From Hemicordylus capensis (Eukaryota; Chordata; Lepidosauria; Squamata; Cordylidae), in NCBI RefSeq assembly GCF_027244095.1, contig NC_069662.1, forward strand, positions 17,944,501-18,008,500: a stretch of 64,000 nucleotides of DNA, written 5' to 3'. The position numbers were made by a program, and so were the translations under genes. Under the pieces are notes generated by a model, which saw only the letters and a program-made list of their open reading frames with translations, ran no database searches and was not told the origin of the DNA. Position 1 is the first letter of the stretch. Every line of letters starts with the position of its first letter. Shown in pieces: positions 16,801 to 26,139 of the stretch.

Positions 16801-16925
16801 GTTTTGAGTTCATCCCAACCATCACCGCTCAGCTGTCAGACGAGGAGATGGACCAAGCGTCAAAGCTGCTAGAGGCACTCCAGGACTGTCCGGATGTCGT
16901 CCGAGTGTATGACAACATTGCTTAG
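8620..16925 (+). CDS. TACO1: translational activator of cytochrome c oxidase 1
   Basis: Six coding exons join in phase: 8620-8659, 10466-10714, 12963-13069, 14926-15056, 15326-15503 and 16725-16925 (906 nt, 301 residues; the human protein has 297). TACO1 binds mitochondrial COX1 mRNA and supports its translation in the matrix. The YebC/TACO1 domain is clear: [17 protein letters not shown] at its start, [61 protein letters not shown], and VYDNIA at the end. The N-terminus lacks acids and is rich in R, L and V, as for a mitochondrial presequence. The start at 8620 is preferred because its 13-codon exon splices in frame and restores the usual length. An internal ATG at 10507 would give 274 residues. 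All introns are GT-AG; intron 2 carries several SINEs and an L2 fragment. The exon 1 assignment is the least certain part. Confidence 0.93.
9262..9468. mobile_element. hAT MITE, CAGAGGTGCACCTAGG ends
   Basis: Ends CAGAGGTGCACCTAGG and CATCTCTG. Flanks CTTGGAAG (9254-9261) and CCTGGAAG (9469-9476) match at 7 of 8. Contains inverted GGAGCCTGGACTT / TGGACTTCAGCC-like pieces. Lies in TACO1 intron 1. Confidence 0.7.
9809..10085 (+). mobile_element. CR1/L2-type LINE 3' end
   Basis: Text GCTAACTGGGCAAAGAGGCA, TAGATTGTGAGCCCTTTGGG, GAACCGCCCTGAGCCATG, GGGCAGTATAGAAATC, then an AATAAATA tail. Relatives lie at 18868, 24965, 40395 (reverse) and 59540 (reverse). Confidence 0.8.
10999..11640 (-). mobile_element. 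L2-type LINE, 3' part with coding remnant
   Basis: On the minus strand, about 11596-11165 encodes a LINE C-terminal region: [62 protein letters not shown]. This is the conserved tail of L2-clade reverse transcriptases, after the polymerase domain. The 3' end (10999-11160 plus) is A-rich on the element strand. The frame is open across about 144 codons, but the element is 5'-truncated. Lies in TACO1 intron 2. Confidence 0.85.
11965..12190 (-). mobile_element. tRNA-derived SINE (family B)
   Basis: Reverse of 12577-12811: CCCACCCTTCCTCCAAGGA, CAGTCCTGTGAGGTAGGTTA, GTCACCCAGTGAGTTTC, GGGGATTTGAACTCGGGTCT. Confidence 0.85.
12270..12385. mobile_element. SINE family D fragment
   Basis: CTCTGGGAAGCCCACAAGA, CTCCCCTGCTGCTGCTGCCC, CAGCAACTGGTATTCAGTGG, matching the middle of 34837-35085 and 63371-63560. 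Confidence 0.6.
12526..12890 (+). mobile_element. family A SINE split by a family B SINE
   Basis: The tRNA-like head of family A (CCACTTTGCATGC, AAAGTTCCCAGGTTGA) ends at about 12572. The body resumes at about 12812 with ATCCCTGGCATCTTTAGGG. The space between is a full family B SINE. Lies in TACO1 intron 2, close to exon 3. Confidence 0.75.
12577..12811 (+). mobile_element. tRNA-derived SINE (family B), nested
   Basis: Head GTGTAGTGGTTAGAGTGCTG and B box AATTCAAATCCCCATTCAG. Body TGGGTGACTCTGGGCCAGTC, end GCTCCTTGGAGGAAGAGCGG plus an A-rich tail. Confidence 0.9.
13411..13720 (-). mobile_element. 5S-rRNA-derived SINE
   Basis: Reads in reverse from GGAAGCTGCCATATACTGAG to the 5S-like head, whose element-strand text is of the type TTAGCTAAGCAGGRTC ... 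TGGGAGAC. The match to the internal part of 5S rRNA places it in the SINE3/5S-Sauria type. Confidence 0.85.
13790..13822. repeat. (GT)n microsatellite
   Basis: About sixteen GT units in TACO1 intron 3. Confidence 0.95.
13823..14925. other. TACO1 intron, no recognised element
   Basis: No supported exon or repeat apart from a short LINE-tail-like piece near 14420-14460 (ACCCTGAGCCCACAGAATAG ... AAATAAATG). Confidence 0.5.
15504..16724. other. TACO1 last intron, no recognised element
   Basis: AT-rich in the middle with no confident repeat. It ends in a pyrimidine-rich acceptor (TTCCCCTTTCTTCTGTGCAG) before the last exon. Confidence 0.5.
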
Positions 16926-17734
16926 AACATTATGGATGACACTCTCTCCTCCGATTGAGTGGGAGCTGCCAAAGATGTAAAACTGAGCCCTGGTGTGCTT
17001 TTGGTTTGCCCTTCTGCAAAAGCTCAGACTTGGGGTGCTGCTTCTGTCAAAACTGGCAGCTGTGGTCAAGGGTGACGACGTTTGTGTGGTGTCCCCCTTG
17101 GCCTACTCTCACAGTCACTGTTCCTAACCTAGACCCAGAGCGCATACTGAATCGGAGGTTGCATCAAGCACTGGGAGATGCTGGAAGGTCATTCTAGCAA
17201 CAGCCCTGTTCCATACACTGCTTCCGTTGCAAAGGTTGAGGGGGTTGCCACAAAGGCCATGCCTTGACGAGACTGTCGTGCTTGGTTTTTTTGCTGGAGT
17301 GCCTGCACTACAGCATCACACACCTTCCTCCAGTCTTCCTAATGGCCTCGCATCATCCCAGGAACAGCAAATGAAGGACAAGTATTCCTGAGCCAACAGT
17401 GGTGCAGTTCTTGATTGGCTCCCTGTCCTGTTTGACTTGATACTCAAAAGTAGCAACTAGGCCATTGGCTTTTTAAGAGTTTCAAATATTGTTTCCGAGT
17501 GCGTGACTGCTTGGTAACCTTGCAAGCACACCACCTCTTGATAACGTTAAGTCTGTGTGGTAAGACTGCCATGGAAGTTGTCACGCATGCATGCATTTTA
17601 TGTGAGGGGACGTGGAGGAAGTTGTTTGGACATTCACTGCATTCTGAGGTATTTGTTAGGATAGTGAATGTGGGTGGAAAGCACTTCCATGAGACTTAAT
17701 GTGGTGGTCTGTGAGTGCTTGCTGACTGAGGTGA

Positions 17735-17740
17735 AATAAA
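17735..17740 (+). terminator. TACO1 polyadenylation signal
   Basis: AATAAA 810 bp after the TACO1 stop at 16923-16925, followed within 30 bp by T-rich sequence. Confidence 0.75.
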
Positions 17741-17779
17741 GCTTGTGCTTCAAGATTACAACAGCTTCTTTCATTCTGG

Positions 17780-18400
17780 CTACAATACTTTGAGCAGAAT
17801 TAGGTAGGGTTAGGGAATGTGATTAGAAATTAAGAGGACAGCAGCCCTGTTGGGGTACAGAAGCACCACCTCCTGTCAAATGGAACTTTCCAGAAATGGG
17901 CTCTGTGTGTTCTTATTGCAGGCCTCTATTACAAATGGATATGGAGAGCTGGTGAAAGGGTAGTTGGCTACTATTTGGTTCCTTCCACAAATGAAAGCTT
18001 GATAGCAAGAGGACAGATGCCATCCAATGAGGAGATCCATGGAGTATCATGCTGCAAAGATTCCTTGGGGAACGCTGTGACAATTGCCCCAGTCGGAAGC
18101 TGGCTAAATTAGTTCACTTGGTGAAGTTGGAAGACGATGGACATGGCTGCCTCCCCTTAAGAGCCAGCTTCTCCCACCCTTGCTAAGATCTGGGGGGAAA
18201 CTGTGGGATGAGGACGCCTCCTCTCCATCAAGGGGAATTCTTGATGGAGAGGAGCAGATACGGGCACCTTGCCAATGCGAGATCTGTTCTAGTTAACTTA
18301 CTTTCTATATCCAAGTTCCCTACATGCCCAGAGTGGGTTCTAATGATCGCTGGGAAGTCTGGTTGCCAGGGCATGCTTGCGGCTGGTAGGCGCATCAGCT
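17780..18400. other. intergenic stretch, nothing recognised
   Basis: No open frame with family resemblance. Contains a small inverted pair (TCCATCAAGGGGAATTC / GAATTCTTGATGGA, about 18225-18249). Confidence 0.5.
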
Positions 18401-18404
18401 GAAG

Positions 18405-18727
18405 GAGGAGAGCTGGTCTTGGAGTAGCAAGCATGAATTGTCCCTTTTGCTAAGCAGGGGCCATCCTGGTTTACATTTGGATGGGTGACTACATGGGACC
18501 TGTCTGCTGGAAGATACTTCCCTTGGGGAATGGGGCAATAGCTCAGTGGCAGAGCATCTGCTTTGCATGCAGAAGTTCCCAGGTTCAATCCCTGGCAGCA
18601 TCTCCAGATAAGGCCAGAAAGACTTCTGCCTGGAACCTTGGAGAGCTGTTGCCAGTCAGTGTAGACAATACTGAGCTACATGGACCAATGGTCTGACTTG
18701 GTAGAAGGCAGCTTTCTGTGTTCCTAT
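18405..18727 (+). mobile_element. composite 5S-tRNA SINE
   Basis: The first part (18405-18528) is 5S-like: GAGAGCTGGTCTTGGAGTAG, TTGCTAAGCAGGGGCCATCC, ACATTTGGATGGGTGACTAC. The second part (18530-18727) is the complete tRNA-derived family A, with GTGGCAGAGCATCTGCTTTG and GGTTCAATCCCTGG. The two joined heads resemble the AmnSINE-type chimaera. Confidence 0.85.
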
Positions 18728-18867
18728 GAACTTGCCAAAGTCTGGTTCTTGGCCAGACTTCCTGACATTTGCCCAACATTCTCCACTCAACTTCAATTTT
18801 AGGTTACAAATGTTGGGCAGAAATTGTGAAGTCTGGCCAGGAATCAGACTTTGCCAGGTTCAGACAA

Positions 18868-19110
18868 CATGCCTGCTAACTTGGCAAAGAGGCGCCTTTT
18901 AACATGGTGATTCTCTTTATTTATGAGGGGGAGAGTAACTGGCCCTCTCCAGCCCCAGCACAGTACCTCTAGTGACTGTGTCTGTCTTCTGTTTCTTTTT
19001 AGACTGTGAGCCCTTTGGGGACAGGGATCCATCTTATTTATTTATTATTTATCTTTGCCTGAGCCATTTTTGGAAGCGTGGTATAGAAATCAAATGAATG
19101 AATGAATGCC
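18868..19110 (+). mobile_element. CR1/L2-type LINE 3' end
   Basis: Same family as 9809: GCTAACTTGGCAAAGAGGCG, AGACTGTGAGCCCTTTGGGG, TGAGCCATTTTTGGAAG, ending in a GAATGAATGAATG tail. Confidence 0.8.
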
Positions 19111-19387
19111 CACCTGGATGTTATGCACCCTGCAAACCAGACTTCCCAGCAATAATTGAAACCCATCCTCAGACAACTCTCAGAGCTTAGATTTCACTGG
19201 GAAGTCTCAGGTAAAGCATCTTGACATTCAAGAAAAAAGAAGAACCAATGTAATTTTAAGTTCCATCACCATCAGTTCCATATTCTGCTATGCAAATTAT
19301 CAATTTGCACCCTAAAAGTATTATTCACAGGCATGTGGTTCTCTCAACTTTGGCCCAGGTCTGTTCCTTCTGGACTTGGAAACAGTG

Positions 19388-19604
19388 GCCCTATTCAGAC
19401 ATGATGGTGTACAAGTGTCCATGTGTTTGCATGAGTGACTGTACCTGCATTCGTTTTAAAAGTAAACCTGAATACAGGTCCCTCAAATGCATGGTACAGA
19501 TAGGAAGTGTACTGCTGTACCTGCATTCAACATAACATGTGAATAATAATATCTGTGTACACTGTTCATTTGTATGAGTGTTCAACATCATGTCTATATA
19601 GGGC
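19388..19604. mobile_element. MITE with GCCCTATTCAGACATGATG ends
   Basis: 19-bp imperfect terminal inverted repeats (GCCCTATTCAGACATGATG and the inverse of GCCCTATATAGACATGATG). A diverged inverted copy lies at 21950-22155, on the other side of the TBRG1 coding exon. Confidence 0.65.
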
Positions 19605-20145
19605 TGATGCAAACTAAATAACCAATAGCATCTAATAATACAGTAGGGAAACACAAGGGCATGTGTAATAAGAGGTTGAAATATTCTTAGTTTTAATTCA
19701 TTACTTGTCTGTGAAAATTTCACAGCATACTGGCAGTTTACCTGGGCATATGATTAAAGAATCTCATTTGAAAGAGAGTTTTACATCACAGTTTACACAA
19801 AAGTCATCATGTGGTGAAGCTATCTTGCGAGTGTGCCTTCATGTGGTCAAAAATGTTATTTACATAAGGTCATATGGGGACATACACATAACAGAGCTTT
19901 AACTGTAGAATAAAGCAAAATCCTGACTTCTAAACATAAATTGACAAAATTGTTTCAAGTATGTCAGTTCAAGAGTCTGCATTAAAGCACACACTCTTGT
20001 GCCTCCATGTAAATTGATACCTGCGGGCAACACCAGCTTTTCAAACGACATGTTAATGCTTTTCCAGTCACAGGAAAACTCAAGAGCAGTAACAGAGGCT
20101 GCATGCGCAGAGAGAACCGTTCTACGGAGGGCAGGTGGGCCAGAT

Positions 20146-21168
20146 TCAGTCCGTGTCACTATCTGGGCTCTGAGGAATGGGGGACCCTCCCGAAGCAGCA
20201 CACGGCAAAAAGAGCTCTGCATAGCCGTTGCCGCTGGGCGGAGAAGGGGTGCCAGCTGGGAAGTCCAGGCCCACATGTCCTGCCAAGCCTCGGCTTTGGA
20301 AGGCCTCGTAGTCTGTGCCAGGGTTTCCTGGGGGCAACCCCTCCGGTGGCGGCCCATCTGCTGAGCGGCACACCTCAAAACGGAACCAGCGGTACCTGGC
20401 ACACTTGCGTGCCCCTGGACAGCTCTGGATGAGGTGCTGGACGGCTGGGTGCGAGAGGCCAAAGAACTCGGCCCCTGCCGGCTCCAGCTGGGCTGCGCCC
20501 ATGGCCTCCAGCAGCTGAGCGTGGCAGGCGTCCGGGGTGGGGCCGGCCACAACGCAACCCGGCTCGTCTTCCGGAGCAATCTCAAAGCGTGGCCCCATCC
20601 CGCCGTCCTTGATCTGGCAGGTGTAGAGGCAGCGGTGCACCGGTCTGCGGGCACTGGCAAAGATCCTGGTGCTGCAATACCCCACCGGATAGATGGCACT
20701 CTCCGTGTGGAAGCCCGGACGGTCAGGGACAATCTCACCCAAGCTGTAGATGGTCAGCGAGCCCAGCGTGATGGGGAAAACCGGGCGGCCGGAAGGATCC
20801 AAGGGGAGGGGTGGAACCAGGCGGCGGGTGCCCGGCTCCGGAGCTGCCCTGCGCTTGGACGCCCGGCCGTTCTCCTTGCCTTTGCGTTCTCGCCGGGGCT
20901 TGCGGGCTGCAGGCTCATCCGGTGAGGGCTGCGAGGCGGCAGCAGCGGCTGGCACAGGAGGCTCATCTTCCGCTAGGGCTTGGGCCTGCAGCAGGCGGGC
21001 AAGGAGGAACCGGCGCTCCTCGCGTACACGCAGGTATTTCGCCTCAAGTCTGGCAATCTCGTCGCACAAAGCTGCGTTTTCGTAAACAAGCACCTTGGCA
21101 GCATGGCGCAGGCGCCGGAACTTCAAGCGATAACGCTCACCTTGGTTCTTGCGTGGGGCTTTCTTCAT
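20146..21168 (-). CDS. TBRG1: transforming growth factor beta regulator 1, intron-free coding exon
   Basis: 340 residues in one exon; the human protein is 411. TBRG1 (NIAM) is a nuclear growth inhibitor tied to the ARF-MDM2-p53 pathway. Residues 1-65 are the basic N-terminus and coiled coil (YRLKFRRLRHAAKVLVYENA, CDEIARLEAKYL). Residues 88-117 are basic and could be a nuclear signal. About 118-185 is FYRN (LDPSGRPVFPITLGSLTIYS, AIYPVGYCSTRIF). About 186-270 is FYRC (CQIKDGGMGPRFEIAPED, ADACHA-like PDACHAQLLEAM, FFGLSHPAVQHLIQSCPGA). The C-terminus ends in the SPIPQSPDSD acidic tail. Compared with mammals, the middle linker and C-terminal region are shorter. Mammalian TBRG1 is spread over several coding exons, so this is either a retrocopy that kept its frame or an intron-poor reptile form. 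A strong acceptor ends at 21212, just before the start codon, implying a 5'-untranslated exon. GC-rich third positions set it apart from its surroundings. Confidence 0.9.
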   Translation of the reverse strand: MKKAPRKNQGERYRLKFRRLRHAAKVLVYENAALCDEIARLEAKYLRVREERRFLLARLLQAQALAEDEPPVPAAAAASQPSPDEPAARKPRRERKGKENGRASKRRAAPEPGTRRLVPPLPLDPSGRPVFPITLGSLTIYSLGEIVPDRPGFHTESAIYPVGYCSTRIFASARRPVHRCLYTCQIKDGGMGPRFEIAPEDEPGCVVAGPTPDACHAQLLEAMGAAQLEPAGAEFFGLSHPAVQHLIQSCPGARKCARYRWFRFEVCRSADGPPPEGLPPGNPGTDYEAFQSRGLAGHVGLDFPAGTPSPPSGNGYAELFLPCAASGGSPIPQSPDSDTD

Positions 21169-21211
21169 TGCAAAGTGGGAGGCGAGCAGGAATGGAGCTA
21201 GTCGCAGAAAG

Positions 21212-22266
21212 CTAGAAAGGAGGAGGAAGAGGGAGGAAGAGATCTAGTCAAAAAGGCCATTCCATTACTTTGTTTACATAAAGGTTTCCAGCTCACCCCT
21301 CCTCCTCCTCCTCAGACTCAGGGTGAGCATTAGCCATTTAAAATGGCCAAAAATTAAATATTAAAAGCTCAGTTTAACAATGAGACAGGAAAATACACAT
21401 CCTGGAGTATTACTTCCAACCCCCAAATATTTTCCACCCTGAAATGATGTTCATAACTACAGAGGCATAGGAACATTTTGCCCAAACAGCACTTGATACT
21501 GGATTACAAGACACTATGGATACTGGATTACAAGTTTACACAAAATCATCTATAAGCAAACTGCACCATGCAAACTGCAGAAAGCAGGCTGCTCACTTAT
21601 ATTTAAACACACGAAACAAATAGCAATCCTGTGGCAATGGTGGAAATGGAATAAAGGAAAAAGCTTTTAAAGAAATCAGGGACCCTTGGCAATGCTCCTC
21701 TCCAGAAAGGCTATGTATTAAGGAAGCTGCAGCTAAAGAGCTCTAGAACTAGTACCACAGTTTAGAAATAAGACTGGGGCGGCGGCTGGGGGGCGCTGGT
21801 AAAAGTTTATACAATTACGCATGGCTGGAGAGTTTTTCTCCCTATGATATAACTCTAGAACTTGGAGTTACCCAGTGAAAATGGTGGGCTGCAGAGTCAG
21901 GCGAAATAAAACCAGTGGGCTGACTACTGTGCGAAAGAGAATGCTCGCTTCTGAGCTCTATTCACGCATTACGTTCAACGGACCCACAATCTGTGTACAG
22001 CGTACCGTTACTCACACGTTACACTGAACGCCACGTAGAGCAGTACATTTCCTATCGGTAGCGTGCATTTGAGGGACCTGTATCCAGGCTCACTTTTCAA
22101 ATGAAAGCAGGGCCAGGCATTCACACGAGCACATGTATATGCGCGCAGGCCGCTAAACACACGCACGACTTAACAGGGGTCTGGTCTGATTCAGGCGGGA
22201 TCTTCCACGCGGGGGATGGGATTTGGGAGGGGGCCAGTTCTACGGACGATGAAAACAAGCAAATAC
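21212..22266 (-). other. predicted 5'-untranslated intron of TBRG1
   Basis: Minus-strand donor CAG|GTATTT (GT at 22265-22266) and acceptor TTTCTAG|CTTTCTG (AG at 21212-21213) after a 25-bp pyrimidine tract. Contains a MITE copy at about 21950-22155; the rest shows no recognised element. Confidence 0.6.
21950..22155. mobile_element. MITE copy, inverted relative to 19388-19604
   Basis: Shares CATTTGAGGGACCTGTATCC, CAGTACATTTCCTATC-like and AGCTCTATTCACGCATTACG-like text with the reverse complement of 19388-19604. More CpG-rich than its partner. Confidence 0.6.
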
Positions 22267-22470
22267 CTGCACACAAGCCAGGATCACGCACAGTTCGCCC
22301 AGGTTCTTCCTCCTGCACACCCGTCTTTGCATCTCCCCAGCTTCTGACTATGGGGCTGCTGCTGCTCCTCCCCTTCCTCTCCCCGGAAGCTCCAGCAGGA
22401 AACGGAAGGCGCCGCGGCTGCTCTAAGGGCTTTGCTGTCGTGTTCAAGCCGGGCTGGGTTAGGTAACCCT
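22267..22470 (-). other. probable 5'-untranslated first exon of TBRG1
   Basis: GC-rich sequence ending in a good donor at 22266. The upstream edge is a guess. Contains an ETS-like CCGGAAG (22382). Needs transcript data. Confidence 0.45.
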
Positions 22471-22690
22471 TTCCGCCCCGGACTTAGGGAACGCCTGAAG
22501 CAGTAGGGATGGGCTATTAGGTTGCCATCTTTTCCTCCCTGGCAGGGCTCCTGTGCCTTTAAGAGACAGGCGAGATGCGAGGCAAGGATTCAACAAACGA
22601 AGCTCCTCCTCACTACGCAATAGAAAAGCGCCATTGGTTGAGCTAAAGGTGAAGCCAGAATCGCTGGGTCTTCCCAGGAAGCAAGTGGGG
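22470..22690 (-). promoter_or_regulatory. probable TBRG1 promoter region
   Basis: An inverted CCAAT box (ATTGG at 22633-22637 in CGCCATTGGTTGAG) lies upstream of the putative first exon, in CpG-bearing sequence. Confidence 0.4.
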
Positions 22691-22904
22691 CCTAGTCAGC
22701 AAATATAGGGCGCATGGGAAAGGCGGAGGCCAGATTCCAGGGGACCTAGACCGTGGAATGTTAATACGGCTTCCTTCTCATCTCTTGCTACTGGTTCAGA
22801 GTTTCCAAAATAGTTGTAGTGGTGAGGACCAGACTGCTTGAAGAAGGATAAAAGTGGATTGGTGGGAGGGAGTAGCCCCGTAGGTTGGGGATAAGCTATA
22901 TGGC

Positions 22905-23025
22905 AGGCGTTCCCAACCTTGGGTCCCCAGATGTTGGACTGCATCTCCCATCATCGCCAGCTGCAATGGAAGGCTATTGTGGCTGGGGCTGATGGGAATT
23001 CTAGTCCAGCAACAGCCCATGTTTA
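22905..23025. mobile_element. hAT-like MITE remnant, GTTCCCAACCTTGGG type
   Basis: GTTCCCAACCTTGGGTCCCC followed by GACTGCATCTCCCATCATCG and the inverse GATGGGAATTCTAGTCCAGC. Same family as 39620-39737, ends incomplete. Confidence 0.6.
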
Positions 23026-23484
23026 TCTAGGGTAGTGTGAAGTTACCAACCGCTGGAGCCTTGCAGTCTTCCTCCATTTATTTATCTCTAGTAGATATCA
23101 CTCTTTGAAAATCTTTCACATTTTTATTCACAATAAGAACGCAAAACCTCCTCCTCCTCCTAAAAAACAAACCAACCCCAACCTTCTTTAAAATAAAGCT
23201 TTCTCTACCGTCTCAAAGTTCTGTTTCTAAGGATGCCTGTCAAACAAAGGTTGGAGGGGGCGATATAAATTAAAGCATGTTGACAGGGTGTGCACCACAC
23301 ACTCCTTAAAAGAGGCATTTCCTCTTGTATGAAAGAGGAAGAGAGATCTAATGAGGTATCTGGATTTTTAAGAATTTCAGACTAAACAACAATCAGCATT
23401 AAAAAAAGAATCTGCCTGATTTGTCAGAAGCACCTTTTTAATCAACCAAAAAATTTAAAATCAACAAACTTGCTGAATTACTCC

Positions 23485-23610
23485 AGGGGTTCCCAGTCTT
23501 GGATCTTCAATTGGACTACAGCTCCCATCATTCTCAGCCGCAATGGCCAAGGGCTACATTGGCCTGTATGTTTGCAGCCATGATTGTCCCAAAATCCCCA
23601 GGTTGTAGCT
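23485..23610. mobile_element. hAT-like MITE remnant
   Basis: CAGGGGTTCCCAGTCTTGGA start with GACTACAGCTCCCATCATT. The right half is eroded. Confidence 0.55.
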
Positions 23611-23867
23611 CAAAATTACAGTACAAGGCTGCATATTAATTTATTTTTTAAAAGGGCTCATTAGGATCTGACAACCTTGCCTCAAATTTCAGATATAGGA
23701 GCATGGCTGTGTGAACCTAAGAAGGACCTTGTTGGATCAGCTATATCTGTTGTTTTTGCATTCTGTCTCCAACATCCAGCTATTATGGTTAAGATGAAGC
23801 TAGGTTTCTCCTCCATTCATTTGTCTAACCAGCGGTTTTCAGACTTGGGTTCCCAGATGTTTGAGAT

Positions 23868-25195
23868 ACCCCCTGCTAACTGAGCAGAACTGCTAACTGA
23901 CTACAGAAAAGCCTTTGATTGCATCAACCATATCAAGTTGTGGAATATCCTTAGGAAAATGGGCGTCCCAGAACACCTCATTGTTCTCATGAGAAACCTG
24001 TACACAGGACAGGAAACCACAGTCCAAACGGAACATGGTGAAACAGACTGGTTCCAGATCGGCAAAGGAGTAAGACAAGGCTGTATACTTTCTCCTTTAT
24101 TCAATTTATATGCTGAATATATACTGAGAGAAGCTGAATTGGAAGAAGATGAGCGAGGCTTTAAAGTTGGAGGAAGAAACATCGATAACCTGAGCTATGC
24201 TGATGACACCACTCTGATAGCTGAGAATGTGGATGATCTGTGAGCTCTAGTACTGGAAGTCAAGGAGCACAGTGGAAAAAAAATGGACTACAACTAAATG
24301 TAAAGAAGACTAAACTAATGACAACAGGTACAGCAACCAGCCTCAGAATTGACAATGAAGACATTGCAGTGGTGGATAGATTCTGCCTTTTACAACCGAC
24401 TGTCAACAGTAAAGGATCCAGCAGTCAAGAAATACGCCACATGCTAGCACTTGGTACAGTGAAGGCCTTGGAAAGGATATTTAGATGCCGTGACGTGTCT
24501 ATACCTACAAAGATTATAATCGTTTGGACCATGGTTTTCCCCATGACACTATGGATGCGAAAGCTGGGCTTTGAAGAAGCAAGATCGAAAAAGCATTGAT
24601 GCTTTTGAACTTTGGTGCTGGAGAAGACTTTTGAGGATACCATGGACAGCCAGGAAAACAAACAAATGGATCATAGAACAAATCAATCCAGAATTTTCAC
24701 TTGAGGCACAAATGACCAGGCTCAAACTGTCATACTTCGGACACATTATGTGAAGATCCAGCTCCCTTAAGAAGTCCTTAATGCTGGGAAAAGTTGAAGG
24801 AAAGAGAAGATGACCAGCAGCAAGGTGGATGGACTCGATTATGACAGCAGTGAATGCACCACTGAGACCTTAAAGGCCACGTTGAAGACAGATCATCCTG
24901 GAGAGAATCTATCTATGTGGTCGTTAAGTCGACACCGACTTGACGGCATTTAATCAATCAATCAACTGAGCAAAGAGGAACCTTTTAAAGGTGGTGATTC
25001 TCTTTATTGAGCAGGGGGAGAGCAACTGGCCTTATCCATCCTCAGCACAGCATCCCTAGTGACTGTTGCTGGTGTCTATTTTATGTTTCATTTTTAGATT
25101 GTGAACAGACAGGGAACCACTTTATTTATTTATATCTGTCTTTTCTGTAGTCAAAGTTTGCTTTGGGAACTTTGGTTGAAAAGCAGTATATAAAT
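23868..25195 (+). mobile_element. CR1/L2-type LINE 3' end split by Bov-B
   Basis: The LINE tail text begins CCCCCTGCTAACTGAGCA at 23868 and resumes at 24965 with ACTGAGCAAAGAGGAACC, then TAGATTGTGAACAGACAGGG and AAAAGCAGTATATAAATC. The middle is the Bov-B element. Confidence 0.75.
23888..24964 (+). mobile_element. Bov-B (RTE) LINE, 5'-truncated
   Basis: Encodes part of an RTE reverse transcriptase. Plus-strand reading starts DYRKAFDCINHIKLWNILRK and continues GVRQGCILSPLFNLYAEYIL and NLSYADDTTLIAENVDDL (YADD catalytic motif). The first open stretch ends at 24243. Downstream frames continue (WRRLLRIPWTARKTN, a known Bov-B segment) but are shifted, so it is a dead copy. The 3' end GTCGACACCGACTTGACGGC plus a TTAATCAATCAATCA tail is diagnostic. 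Confidence 0.93.
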
Positions 25196-25204
25196 CTTTG
25201 TCTT

Positions 25205-25345
25205 ATTTGTATGTTGTTGGACTACAACTCCCATTATCTGCAGCCACTTTGGCCTTAATCTGTTGTGGCTGTGGATGATGGGAGCTGTTGTGGCTGTGGA
25301 TAATGGGAGCTGCAGTCCAGCAACATCTGAGGACCCGTTTGAAAA
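25205..25345. mobile_element. hAT-like MITE remnant
   Basis: GTTGGACTACAACTCCCATT with repeated inverse units GATGGGAGCTGTTGTGGCTG and AATGGGAGCTGCAGTCCAGC. An internal tandem duplication is visible. Confidence 0.55.
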
Positions 25346-25779
25346 CCTAATCCTAAAAATAATAATAATAGTGACCATCATCTTCTCTTGCAGCAGTGAA
25401 TCCCATTAACCATGGTTGCCCAGGGACTCTGCACATGCTTAGAGACCGTTCCCTCTTGACTTCACATGCTCCAAGAATGTGCCTTGTAAGGGAAAACATA
25501 TTGGGTTATGACATACTGACGTACTGGGTTAAAACATACTAGTGAGTAAAAGGAAAGGAGGTCCGAAAGGCGGATTGGAAACCTTCTCCCCCTACCCAAC
25601 ATTTTGGGAATTCCTTTTTGCAGCCTTCTGCCAATACCAACCGGAGTTCAAACAACGCATTTAGGTTGTTCCTGTCCTGATAATATGAGCTGAGCTAATA
25701 AAATAGCTTTTCTGCCCTGGAGCCATGACTTGGAGCCAAGGCAGGCTGACAACGCATGGGTGTGGAAATGTACCCAAGG

Positions 25780-26139
25780 TCATTTGAATGCGCTGCGCGC
25801 GTTTGTTGTGCTAATAAGAACCAACCCAGGAGGAGTCCCAGCCGCCCTTCCCCCTTTGCTTGTCATCGTTAGGGGCGACCCTACCCCAGCCTTTCTCCCC
25901 CACTGCTCCTGCCCCTGTGTCATTGGGGGGCGGGGGGGGGGGGGCTGGAAGGCGGCGCAGGCAGGCGATCCGCTCTCTGCTGGCTGGCGACTGGCCTGCC
26001 TGGTGCTGGCAGACGAAGGGGGGAGTGGAGCAGAGCAGCAGGGCCATGCGGAGGCGGAGCTGGGCCTGGCGGTGTATTGTCTGCAGGGCTTAACCCCTCG
26101 CGTGCTGCAGTCGGTGCGGGGGGAGCGCCCTGGGGGGCG
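25780..26139 (+). promoter_or_regulatory. CpG-rich promoter region of the second zinc-finger gene
   Basis: Dense CpG and G-runs directly before the ATG at 26140. No TATA box was recognised. Confidence 0.5.

Noticed and set aside
20375-21215. Plus-strand frames opposite TBRG1
   Set aside because: They are mirror frames of a GC-rich conserved gene with no features of their own.
24240-24753. Separate small genes after the Bov-B polymerase domain
   Set aside because: They are shifted remains of the same LINE reading frame.
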